This document shows, piece after piece, positions 1 to 5,958 of a stretch of DNA of 7,999 bases. Each line of letters starts with the position of its first letter. Position 1 is the stretch's first letter. This stretch comes from DATAYA01 sp036272815 (GTDB lineage: Bacteria; Pseudomonadota; Alphaproteobacteria; Acetobacterales; Acetobacteraceae). The notes under the pieces are model-generated. The model saw only the letters and a list, made by a program, of their open reading frames with translations. It was not told the DNA's origin and searched no databases. Where the stretch lies: NCBI GenBank assembly GCA_036272815.1, contig DATAYA010000316.1, positions 1 through 7,999 on the forward strand. Direction: 5' to 3'. The translations under genes and the position numbers were made by a program.

Positions 1-1481
1 GCTTCCCCGAGGAGGTGATCGCCGAAGCAGAACGCGCGCGCGGCGTGGGACCGGAGGGCCGCGAAGATCTGCGCGACATCCCCCTCGTCACCATCGACGG
101 CGCCGATGCGCGGGACTTCGACGATGCCGTTTTCGCCACGCCCGATGGTGACGGCTATCGCCTCTTCGTCGCCATCGCCGATGTCGCGCATTATGTGACA
201 GCGGGTTCGCCGCTCGACCGTTCAGCGCGTGACCGCGGCAACTCGGTCTATTTCCCCGACCGCGTCGTGCCGATGTTGCCGGAGGCGTTGTCGAACGGCT
301 GGTGCAGCCTGCGTCCGGACGAGGACCGAGGCTGCCTGTTCGCGGAGTTGCGCATCGACGCCGAGGGCCGCAAGCACGCGCACCGCTTCGGCCGCGGCCT
401 GATGCGCAGCGCCGCGCGCCTGACCTACGAGCACGTGCAGCGCGCCGCCGATGGCACCAACGATCCAGGCGTGCCGGTGGGCCTGCTCGGGCCGCTCTAT
501 GGTGCCTTCCGCGCGTTGCTCGCGGCGCGAACGCGGCGCGGCACGCTTGATCTCGACCTGCCGGAGCGGCGAGTGGTGCTGGATGCAGACGGGCACGTGC
601 TGTCCGTGGCCCCGCGACCGCGGCTCGACAGCCACCGGCTGATCGAGGAATTCATGGTGCTGGCCAACGTCGCCGCAGCGGAGGAGCTGGCCCGTCTGGC
701 GCAGCCCTGCATGTACCGCGTACACGCGCCGCCGTCGGAGGAAAAGCTTGCGGCGCTGCGTGACTTCCTGCACGGGCTCGGCATCTCGCTGCCGCCCGGG
801 CGCGACGTGCATCCGCGCGACCTCGACCGCGTCCTGCGTGGCGTCGCCGGCACCGACGTGGCACTGCTGGTCAATGAGGTGATGCTGCGCAGCCAGAGCC
901 AGGCGGCTTACGATCCGGCGAATATCGGTCATTTCGGCCTGGCGCTGTCGGCCTACGCGCATTTCACCAGCCCGATCCGGCGCTATGCCGACCTGCTGGT
1001 GCATCGGGCGCTGATCCGCGGCCTTGGATTAGGACCCGACGGGCTTGCTACGGACGAGGCGGCGGGGTTCGCGGAGACGGCGGAGCGCATCACGGCGACC
1101 GAGCGGCGGGCGGCGCTGGCCGAGCGCGACGCGGTCGACCGCTATCTCGCGGCGTTCATGGCAGATAAGGTCGGCGCCCGGTTCGCGGCGCGCATTTCCG
1201 GGGTGACGCGATTCGGAATCTTCGTCACATTGAGCGGCAGCGGCGCGAGCGGAATCGTTCCTCTCTCGACCCTGGCAGACGATTTCTGGATGCACGACGA
1301 GGCCGCGCACACGCTGACCGGGAGGCGGACCGGCATTGTGTTCCGCCTGGCGCAGGAGGTCGAGGTGCAGCTCGTCGAGGCGACGCCGGTGACCGGCGGC
1401 CTGATGTTCCACATCCTCCAGGGCGCGCCCGCGTCGCGTCGCGCCGCCGCGCCCCGGGGCCCCCGATCGCGCCGCCGCTGA
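1..1481 (+). CDS. rnr: Ribonuclease R, 3' part (5' end outside window)
   Basis: This is a 3'-to-5' processive exoribonuclease that degrades structured RNA, including rRNA and mRNA fragments, in the cytoplasm. The first complete codon is at 3 (F-P-E-E-V) and the frame is open to the window edge, so the GTG at 15 is internal, not the start. Numbering residues from codon 15, the RNB catalytic domain runs from about 20 to 345. It opens with the metal-binding Asp cluster IDGADARDFDDAV (D28, D34, D36, D37) and contains the family signature HFTSPIRRYADLLVHR at 316-331. A C-terminal S1 RNA-binding domain follows at about 386-468 (ISGVTRFGIFV). It ends in a short Arg-rich tail (about 470-488), a feature common in RNase R. 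The N-terminal cold-shock/helix-turn-helix part, roughly 240 residues by comparison with E. coli RNase R, lies upstream of the window. The S1 domain and basic tail favour RNase R over RNase II. Confidence 0.95.
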   Translation, partial: FPEEVIAEAERARGVGPEGREDLRDIPLVTIDGADARDFDDAVFATPDGDGYRLFVAIADVAHYVTAGSPLDRSARDRGNSVYFPDRVVPMLPEALSNGWCSLRPDEDRGCLFAELRIDAEGRKHAHRFGRGLMRSAARLTYEHVQRAADGTNDPGVPVGLLGPLYGAFRALLAARTRRGTLDLDLPERRVVLDADGHVLSVAPRPRLDSHRLIEEFMVLANVAAAEELARLAQPCMYRVHAPPSEEKLAALRDFLHGLGISLPPGRDVHPRDLDRVLRGVAGTDVALLVNEVMLRSQSQAAYDPANIGHFGLALSAYAHFTSPIRRYADLLVHRALIRGLGLGPDGLATDEAAGFAETAERITATERRAALAERDAVDRYLAAFMADKVGARFAARISGVTRFGIFVTLSGSGASGIVPLSTLADDFWMHDEAAHTLTGRRTGIVFRLAQEVEVQLVEATPVTGGLMFHILQGAPASRRAAAPRGPRSRRR

Positions 1482-1495
1482 AGTGCCGCCGAAAC

Positions 1496-3070
1496 ATGTC
1501 CGGGGCGGTCGTGCGGAGCACGCCTGCGCGTGCCGGCGCCCGCGGGTCCCGGGCAGCGCTCTGGCCTTTGCTTCGCCTGCTCGCCGTGATGGTCGTGGTG
1601 CTCGGCCCGGTCGCGTCGTTCTCCGCGGAGCGAGTTTTCGGCACCGAGCAGGCCGGCGCGGTGTTCGCCGCCGCCTTCACCTTCATGGCGCCGCGCACGC
1701 TCGATCCGGTGCCGATCCCGACCCTTGCGATCTGGGGCCTGCGGGGGCTGACCGCGATCGATCCCACGCTCACGCCGGAGCTGCGCGCCGGCACGCTGCA
1801 ACTGGCCTCGCCCGACCGCATCCTGTTCGTCATCCCGCCGCCCGCACCGGACGATGTGTTCGGCTGGGGCAGCGCGGCGGCTGCGATGTGCGAGGCGGCC
1901 TGGACCTATTCCGCGGCGCTCCGCGAAGCCGGCACGCAGGGCATCATCACCAGCTTCTTCGACGAGCTGTTCAACCATCTCGACCCGTACTCGCGCTACG
2001 TGGCACCCACGGCCGCGATCAGCGACGAGAATCAGCGCAACGGCGAGGCCGGGATCGGCGTCACCCTGGCGCCGCGGGCACCCTATCCGGTGATCGCGCG
2101 CGTGCTGGCGCAATCGCCGGGGGCGGCAGCGGGATTGCGGCCAGGCGATGCGGTGCTCTCGGTTGACGGCCGCAGCGCGCGCGGGGTGGCGGCGGCGCGG
2201 GTCGCGCAATGGCTGGGGGGCCCGGACGACTCGCTGGTCTCGGTGCGGGTGCTGAGCGGCCGGGTGGTGCGGCTGGCACGGCTGGCGCGCGCGACGATGC
2301 CGCCGGAGACGGTGTTCGCGGCGCGGAGCGGCAACCTGCTGGTGATCCGCATCACCGCGTTCGCCGCCGACACCGCCTCGCGGGTGCAGGACGAGCTTCT
2401 GCGCGGCGTGGCGGCGGGGGGCTTGCGCGGCGTGGTGCTCGACCTGCGCGGCAATCGCGGCGGCCTGCTGCAGCAGGCGGTGGGGGCAGCGGACCAGTTC
2501 ATGGCGCACGGCCTGATCGCGACGACGGCGGGGCGCGATCCGCAATCGGTCCACATTTTCCGCGCCGACGCGGAAGGCGGGCGCGATCTCGTCCCCGGCC
2601 TGCCGGTGCTGGTGGTTGTCGACGGCCGGACCGCGAGTGCCGCCGAGATTCTGGCCGCGGCCCTGGCGGACGACCGGCGCGGCGTGGTGGTGGGGAGTGC
2701 GACGCTCGGCAAGGGCCTGGTGCAGACGGTGACGACGTTGCCCGATGGTGGCGAGCTGTTCGTCACCTGGAGTCGTGTGCTCGCGCCGCGAGGCTGGCCG
2801 TTGCAGGGGCTCGGCGTGATTCCGCAGGTCTGCACCAGTATCGGGGAGGCGGCGATCGACCGGCAGCTTGCGAGCCTCGCCGCCGGGCAGGACATGATGG
2901 CGGGCGTGCTGGACCGCTCGCGGGCCGCGCGGGCGCCGTTGGGGCCGGGGCAGATCATCGACCTGCGGCAGAGTTGTCCGGCGGCGGAGGGCAGGCGCAT
3001 CGATATGCGAGTGGCGGAGACGCTCGCGGCGGACCCGGTGTCCTATGCGGCCGCGCTGATGCCGCCATGA
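1496..3070 (+). CDS. S41-family carboxy-terminal processing protease (CtpA-like) with PDZ domain
   Basis: This 524-residue protein is a membrane-anchored periplasmic serine protease of the Prc/CtpA group, which cleaves proteins near their C-terminus in envelope quality control or cell-wall remodelling. An Arg-rich N-terminus and a hydrophobic stretch at about 24-42 suggest an uncleaved signal anchor. The DPYSRY motif at 163-168 is typical of the family. A PDZ domain spans about 183-254 (GIGV, then SPGAAAGLRPGDAVLSVDG). The S41 core follows: VVLDLRGNRGG at 313-323, catalytic Ser381 in TASAAEI, Lys406 in LGKGLVQ and Gln410. The 25- and 29-residue spacings match the Ser-Lys-Gln arrangement known from Prc, so the enzyme looks active. 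Its ATG lies 14 bp after the rnr stop, implying co-transcription. No strong Shine-Dalgarno sequence precedes the start. The substrate cannot be deduced. Confidence 0.93.
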   Translation: MSGAVVRSTPARAGARGSRAALWPLLRLLAVMVVVLGPVASFSAERVFGTEQAGAVFAAAFTFMAPRTLDPVPIPTLAIWGLRGLTAIDPTLTPELRAGTLQLASPDRILFVIPPPAPDDVFGWGSAAAAMCEAAWTYSAALREAGTQGIITSFFDELFNHLDPYSRYVAPTAAISDENQRNGEAGIGVTLAPRAPYPVIARVLAQSPGAAAGLRPGDAVLSVDGRSARGVAAARVAQWLGGPDDSLVSVRVLSGRVVRLARLARATMPPETVFAARSGNLLVIRITAFAADTASRVQDELLRGVAAGGLRGVVLDLRGNRGGLLQQAVGAADQFMAHGLIATTAGRDPQSVHIFRADAEGGRDLVPGLPVLVVVDGRTASAAEILAAALADDRRGVVVGSATLGKGLVQTVTTLPDGGELFVTWSRVLAPRGWPLQGLGVIPQVCTSIGEAAIDRQLASLAAGQDMMAGVLDRSRAARAPLGPGQIIDLRQSCPAAEGRRIDMRVAETLAADPVSYAAALMPP

Positions 3071-3080
3071 TGCTCCCGGC

Positions 3081-3109
3081 TTGACCCGCGACGGCATCCT
3101 GGCCATGTT
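3081..3109 (+). promoter_or_regulatory. Putative sigma-70-type promoter of rpmG
   Basis: A -35-like TTGACC at 3081-3086 is followed by a 17-bp spacer and a -10-like CATGTT at 3104-3109. This places transcription start about 15 bp before the rpmG start codon. The -35 matches the consensus at five of six positions and the spacing is ideal. The -10 matches only three of six, which is common in high-GC alphaproteobacteria. It lies in the only sizeable gap between the protease gene and rpmG, fitting separate strong expression of a ribosomal protein gene. Confidence 0.5.
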
Positions 3110-3130
3110 CCGCGCGTTCCGGAGAGTGCC

Positions 3131-3298
3131 ATGGCCAAGTCGAACGTCGTCCAGATCAAGCTCGTGTCCAGCGCGGACACCGGCTATTTCTACGTCACCA
3201 AGAAGAACGCGCGTGCCCAGACCGGCAAGCTCGAGCTGAAGAAGTACGATCCCGTGGCGCGCAAGCACGTCGCGTTCCGGGAAGCGAAGATCAAGTAG
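3131..3298 (+). CDS. rpmG: 50S ribosomal protein L33
   Basis: This 55-residue basic protein, beginning MAKSNVVQIKLVSSADTG, is large-subunit ribosomal protein L33. Diagnostic segments are the IKLVSSADTGYFYVTKKN region (residues 9-26), the KLELKKYDP region (33-41), and the C-terminus FREAKIK. It has no cysteine, so it is the zinc-independent (C-minus) type and lacks the CxxC pairs of the zinc-binding paralogue. The length is normal for proteobacterial L33. A Shine-Dalgarno-like GGAGAG at 3121-3126 sits just ahead of the ATG. It lies 60 bp after the protease gene on the same strand, behind its own likely promoter. No convincing intrinsic terminator follows: a weak GGGGT/ACCCC pairing at 3319-3335 has no T-run. 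Confidence 0.97.
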   Translation: MAKSNVVQIKLVSSADTGYFYVTKKNARAQTGKLELKKYDPVARKHVAFREAKIK

Positions 3299-3336
3299 CG
3301 GTCGAACGGAAAGCCTGCGGGGTTGGTCGCACCCCC

Positions 3337-3360
3337 GGGACGACCATTGGGACGACCCTG
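3337..3360 (+). repeat. 12-bp tandem direct repeat at the head of the pseudogene
   Basis: GGGACGACC occurs at 3337-3345 and 3349-3357, giving two 12-bp units: GGGACGACCATT, then GGGACGACCCTG. The second unit ends exactly where the alcohol dehydrogenase remnant should have its start codon (CTG in place of ATG). A local duplication followed by point changes may have destroyed the original start; this is inference. Confidence 0.6.
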
Positions 3361-3660
3361 AAGGCCGCTGTCCTGAAGGCGTTCGGATCGCCACTCGCCG
3401 TCGAGACCTTGCCCGACCCGGTCCTCGGCACCGGAGAGGTCATCGTCGAATCCTGGTCAGCGGCGCCACGGGCAATTTCGGCAGCGCCGGCATTGCGGTA
3501 GCCCTGGCGATGGGGGCGGCCTGCGTCGTGGCACCGGGCCGGAACAAGGCTGTGCTTGAGGACTTGGCGCGTCGAATTCGCTCTGAACGACGCGAACGAA
3601 GCCGCGGCGCACGCGGCCGCCAATGGCGGTCCGTTCAAGGTGACCGTAATCCCACCTTGA
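3358..3660 (+). pseudogene. Decayed zinc-type (MDR) alcohol dehydrogenase, three fragments
   Basis: Three pieces of one medium-chain dehydrogenase/reductase gene lie in order. Piece 1 (about 3358-3450) encodes the N-terminus KAAVLKAFGSPLAVETLPD, then PVLGTGEVIVE. Piece 2 (about 3450-3570), in another frame, encodes part of the NAD(P)-binding Rossmann fold: ILVSGATGNFGSAGIAVALA, then MGAACVVAPGRNKAVLEDLA. Piece 3 (3571-3660), back in the first frame, encodes the C-terminus VEFALNDANEAAAHAAANGG, then PFKVTVIPP and a TGA stop. Only about 100 codon equivalents remain of the usual 330-350. The catalytic-domain metal ligands and much of the cofactor domain are missing, and no ATG stands at the start. 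Two internal deletions best explain the pattern. It cannot make a working enzyme. The rest of 3299-3682 holds no gene. Confidence 0.82.
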
Positions 3661-3682
3661 TTGTCTTGCACTCTACGCGTCT

Positions 3683-4147
3683 CTAGCCCACCCCGCCGAT
3701 GGCCTCCCGCGCCGCCGTCGCGAGCCGGTCGACACGCTCGTTCATCGCGTCTCCCGCGTGGCCGCGCACCCAGCGCCACTCCACCTGATGTGGCGCCGCG
3801 GCGGTCAGCAGCCGCTGCCAGAGTTCGATGTTCGCCACCGGATCGCCGCTGGCATTGCGCCAGTTCCGGCGCACCCAGCCGGCGTGCCAGCGGGTGATCC
3901 CGTTGCGCACGTATTCGCTGTCGGTGTGCAGCACCACGCGGGAAGGCCGGGTGAGGGCCTCGAGCGCGGCCGCGGCGGCGATCAGTTCCATGCGGTTGTT
4001 GGTGGTCGCCGGATCGGCGCCCGAGATCACCCGCTCGTGGCCGCGGAAGCGCAGCAGCGCCGCCCAGCCGCCTGGGCCCGGATTCGGCTTGCAGCCGCCA
4101 TCGGTCCAGATCTCGACCGCGGCGGCGGCCTCCGGCTCAGAGCCCAT
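3683..4147 (-). CDS. rnhA: Ribonuclease HI
   Basis: This enzyme cleaves the RNA strand of RNA-DNA hybrids in the cytoplasm, removing R-loops and replication primers. The 154 residues match the usual length of about 155. The fold begins with IWTDGGCKPNPGPGGWAALL. All four metal-binding acidic residues are visible: Asp16, Glu54 (in TTNNRMEL), Asp76 (in HTDSEYV) and Asp140 (in NERVDRLA). The flexible-loop histidine is His130 (in RGHAGD). The basic-protrusion region (WHAGWVRRNWRNASGDPVAN) that helps bind the hybrid is present, as in E. coli RNase HI. Its ATG lies inside the end of thrB, overlapping by 11 bp, so translation is probably coupled to thrB. It converges on the alcohol dehydrogenase remnant, with only about 22 bp between the two stops. 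Confidence 0.97.
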   Translation of the reverse strand: MGSEPEAAAAVEIWTDGGCKPNPGPGGWAALLRFRGHERVISGADPATTNNRMELIAAAAALEALTRPSRVVLHTDSEYVRNGITRWHAGWVRRNWRNASGDPVANIELWQRLLTAAAPHQVEWRWVRGHAGDAMNERVDRLATAAREAIGGVG

Positions 4148-5096
4148 ACGCGGCCTCGTCCCTTGCGGCGAGATGGAAGCGCAGCCGCCGCAAGTAGTCG
4201 AACGGGTCCTTGCGCGTCACCAGCGCACCGGACGGGGTGTGCAGCCAGTCGTAGAGCCGGGTAAGAAGGAACCGGATAGCAGCACCCTGGCACAGCACCG
4301 GCAGCGCCGCGCGTTCGGCCGGCGCCAGAGGACGCGCCGCCTCGTAGCCGCGCAGCAGCGCACGGGTTTTGGTCACGTTCAGCGACAGATCCGGCTCGAA
4401 GCACCATGCGTTGAGGCAGACCGCGACATCGTAGGCCAGGATGTCGGTCGCAGCGAAATAGAAGTCGATCAGGCCCGACACCCGGCCCTCCAGGAAAAAG
4501 ACGTTGTCAGGGAACAGGTCGGCATGGATGTGCCCGCGCGGCAGCCCGGCGGGCCACGCGGCGAGGATCAGGTCAAGGGCTGCTTGCAGCTCCGCGCCCA
4601 GCCCTGCCATCACCTCGTCCGCCCGCGCGAGATTGCGCGCCAGCAGCGGCGCCCACCCGCAAGGCCCGAGCGTGTTCTCCCGCTCGGGCGCGTAGCCGCG
4701 TCCGGCGGAATGAAGTGCGGCGAGGGCGGCCCCGAGCGGCGCGCAATGCTCCTGCCGCACCCGTCTGGGCCAGACGCCGGGCAGGAAGGTGGTGATCGCT
4801 GCCGCTCGCCCGCAGAGATGCCGCAACGCCGCCCCGTCGCGCCCCCGGACGGGCAGCGGGCAGGCGATGCCGGCGCGGGCGAGGTGCTCCATCAGCCCGA
4901 GGAACCAGGGCAGATCCGCCACCTCGACCCGCTTCTCGTAGAGGGTCAGGATGAAATCGCCGGCGCCGGTGCGCACCGAGTAGTTGCTGTTCTCCACCCC
5001 CTCGGCGATGCCGCGGAAGGCGACCAGCGCGCCAAGATCGTAGTCGGCGAGGAAGCTGGCGAGCGCCTCGTCGGAGACTTCGGTATAGACCGCCAT
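4137..5096 (-). CDS. thrB: Homoserine kinase (APH-fold type)
   Basis: This enzyme phosphorylates homoserine to O-phosphohomoserine with ATP, the penultimate step of threonine synthesis. It belongs to the aminoglycoside-phosphotransferase-like ThrB family of alpha- and some other proteobacteria, not the GHMP-kinase family of E. coli ThrB. From the ATG at 5096 it has 319 residues, a normal length, and begins MAVYTEVSDE, as expected for the family. Visible features are IAEGVENSNYSVRT in the nucleotide-binding lobe (30-43), the catalytic loop GHIHADLFPDNVFF (Asp193, Asn198) and the metal-binding segment GLIDFYFAATDILAYD (Asp211). An in-frame extension to 5162 exists, but its 22 extra residues do not look like the family, so 5096 was chosen. 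No clear Shine-Dalgarno sequence precedes this start. The gene leads an operon with rnhA. The ispH gene often found just upstream in related genomes is absent. Confidence 0.95.
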   Translation of the reverse strand: MAVYTEVSDEALASFLADYDLGALVAFRGIAEGVENSNYSVRTGAGDFILTLYEKRVEVADLPWFLGLMEHLARAGIACPLPVRGRDGAALRHLCGRAAAITTFLPGVWPRRVRQEHCAPLGAALAALHSAGRGYAPERENTLGPCGWAPLLARNLARADEVMAGLGAELQAALDLILAAWPAGLPRGHIHADLFPDNVFFLEGRVSGLIDFYFAATDILAYDVAVCLNAWCFEPDLSLNVTKTRALLRGYEAARPLAPAERAALPVLCQGAAIRFLLTRLYDWLHTPSGALVTRKDPFDYLRRLRFHLAARDEAAYGL

Positions 5097-5130
5097 CAGG
5101 CGGCTTGTGTGCTGGCCGCCATCAGGCGGC
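5090..5130. repeat. Pair of 15-bp direct repeats spanning the thrB start
   Basis: CCGCCATCAGGCGGC occurs identically at 5090-5104 and 5116-5130, 26 bp apart. Each copy is itself a small inverted repeat (CCGCC, ATCA, GGCGG), so it could form a short hairpin. The CAT at 5094-5096 in the first copy is the thrB start codon read on the minus strand. The CAT at 5120-5122 in the second copy gives an out-of-frame ATG. The flanks do not match, so this is not a longer tandem duplication. Confidence 0.7.
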
Positions 5131-5287
5131 GGAGAGTTCGACCATGCGGCGATCAACCACACTCCGGCCCGCGCCGGAAGTGCGGCCGCCGGTTGTCGCC
5201 GCCCGACCGGCCCCGCATCATGGCGCAGCCGTGCGTGCCCAGCAGGCGGCCGGCTAATCCCCCGCGACCGACCGAGACGGAGTGTTC

Positions 5288-5860
5288 ATGCCGCGCTTTT
5301 CATCATCTCGACCCTGGCGTCCTCTGGCACAGGCGGCGCTGGCTGCCGGTCTGCTCCTGCTCTCGGGCTGCGGCGGCGGCTCGCAGAATGCGGCCGGTCC
5401 GCAATTCGCGCCGCCCTGCCCGCGGCCGGCGCTGGTGCGCCAGGCCGAGGACATCACCCGATACAACGGCGCCGGCAACGACATGACGGACATGGTGCTC
5501 GACGGCCGGATCACCGGGCTGCGGGGCTCCTGCCAGCTCGCGGACCAGGCGGAGCAGCTGGATGTGATGGTGCAGGTGGACCTTGATCTCGCGCGCGGCC
5601 CGGCGGCACCGGGCCGCACCCTGGACGTAGCGTATTTCGTTGCCGCGACCGAGGGCGATCAGATCCTGCAGAAGCAGGTGCAGTTTGCGCATGTCGCCTT
5701 CCCGCCCAATGTCGACCGGGTGCGGGTGAGCGGGCGGCCAGTGCATCTCAGGCTGGCGGTCGGGCCGAACAAGTCGGGGGCCGCCTACGCGATCCGCGTC
5801 GGGTTCCAGCTCACGCCCGAGGAACTGCAACTCAACCGCGCGCGCGGACCGCGCCAGTGA
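5288..5860 (+). CDS. Conserved-looking lipoprotein of unknown function
   Basis: This is a 190-residue predicted lipoprotein. The N-terminus has Arg residues, a hydrophobic core (about 13-25) and a clear lipobox LLSGC with Cys28 as the likely lipidated residue, so the protein should be anchored in the envelope after signal peptidase II cleavage. A Gly/Ser-rich linker follows. The mature domain begins with CPRPALVRQAEDITRY (44-59), continues with NDMTDMVLDGRI (64-75), and ends VGFQLTPEELQLNRARGPRQ. Apart from the lipidated Cys28 it has only two cysteines, Cys44 and Cys82, which could form a disulfide. The alternating hydrophobic pattern suggests mostly beta structure. The ATG at 5288 was preferred over the GTG at 5282 because GGAG lies at 5279-5282, 5 nt before the ATG. 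It is divergent from thrB and 98 bp before the CtaG-type gene. The sequence resembles uncharacterised alphaproteobacterial proteins as I remember them; no function can be assigned. Confidence 0.88.
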   Translation: MPRFSSSRPWRPLAQAALAAGLLLLSGCGGGSQNAAGPQFAPPCPRPALVRQAEDITRYNGAGNDMTDMVLDGRITGLRGSCQLADQAEQLDVMVQVDLDLARGPAAPGRTLDVAYFVAATEGDQILQKQVQFAHVAFPPNVDRVRVSGRPVHLRLAVGPNKSGAAYAIRVGFQLTPEELQLNRARGPRQ

Positions 5861-5944
5861 GCGTGCCAGGGAGCGCCGCGCACATTCACGATGCTTCATG
5901 TTCGCGGCCTTGACCTCGACCATCGCGAGGCGCACCAACCCGGC

Positions 5945-5950
5945 GGAGGT
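5945..5950 (+). promoter_or_regulatory. Strong ribosome binding site deciding a TTG start
   Basis: GGAGGT lies 8 nt before the TTG at 5959 and 20 nt before the ATG at 5971. The first distance is ideal and the second too long, which favours TTG as the start of the CtaG-type gene. Confidence 0.6.
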
Positions 5951-5958
5951 GCTGCCGC

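Noticed and set aside
3319..3335. GGGGT/ACCCC hairpin as an rpmG terminator
   Set aside because: It has only five base pairs and no following T-run.
1142..3394. 750-codon open frame on the minus strand opposite rnr and the protease gene
   Set aside because: It is antisense to two genes with complete catalytic motifs, is dominated by Arg, His, Gln and Ala, and shows no domain. It is an expected by-product of GC-rich codon usage.
3291..3779. 162-codon minus-strand frame across the rpmG-rnhA gap
   Set aside because: It overlaps rnhA out of frame and runs antisense to the recognisable alcohol dehydrogenase fragments; no protein-like pattern is seen.
5097..5162. N-terminal extension of thrB by 22 residues
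   Set aside because: The extension has no family resemblance, while the MAVYTEVSDE start matches the expected N-terminus.
3828..5486. 552-codon open frame on the plus strand opposite thrB and rnhA
   Set aside because: It is antisense to two well-supported enzymes, low in complexity, and runs on into the lipoprotein gene in another frame.
5842..5854. GCGCG/CGCGC inverted repeat at the end of the lipoprotein gene
   Set aside because: It lies in coding sequence, is short and purely GC, and has no T-run; chance is sufficient.
5910..5938. TTGACC with a possible -10 at 5933-5938 before the CtaG-type gene
   Set aside because: The -10 candidate CACCAA matches consensus at only two positions, too weak to call.
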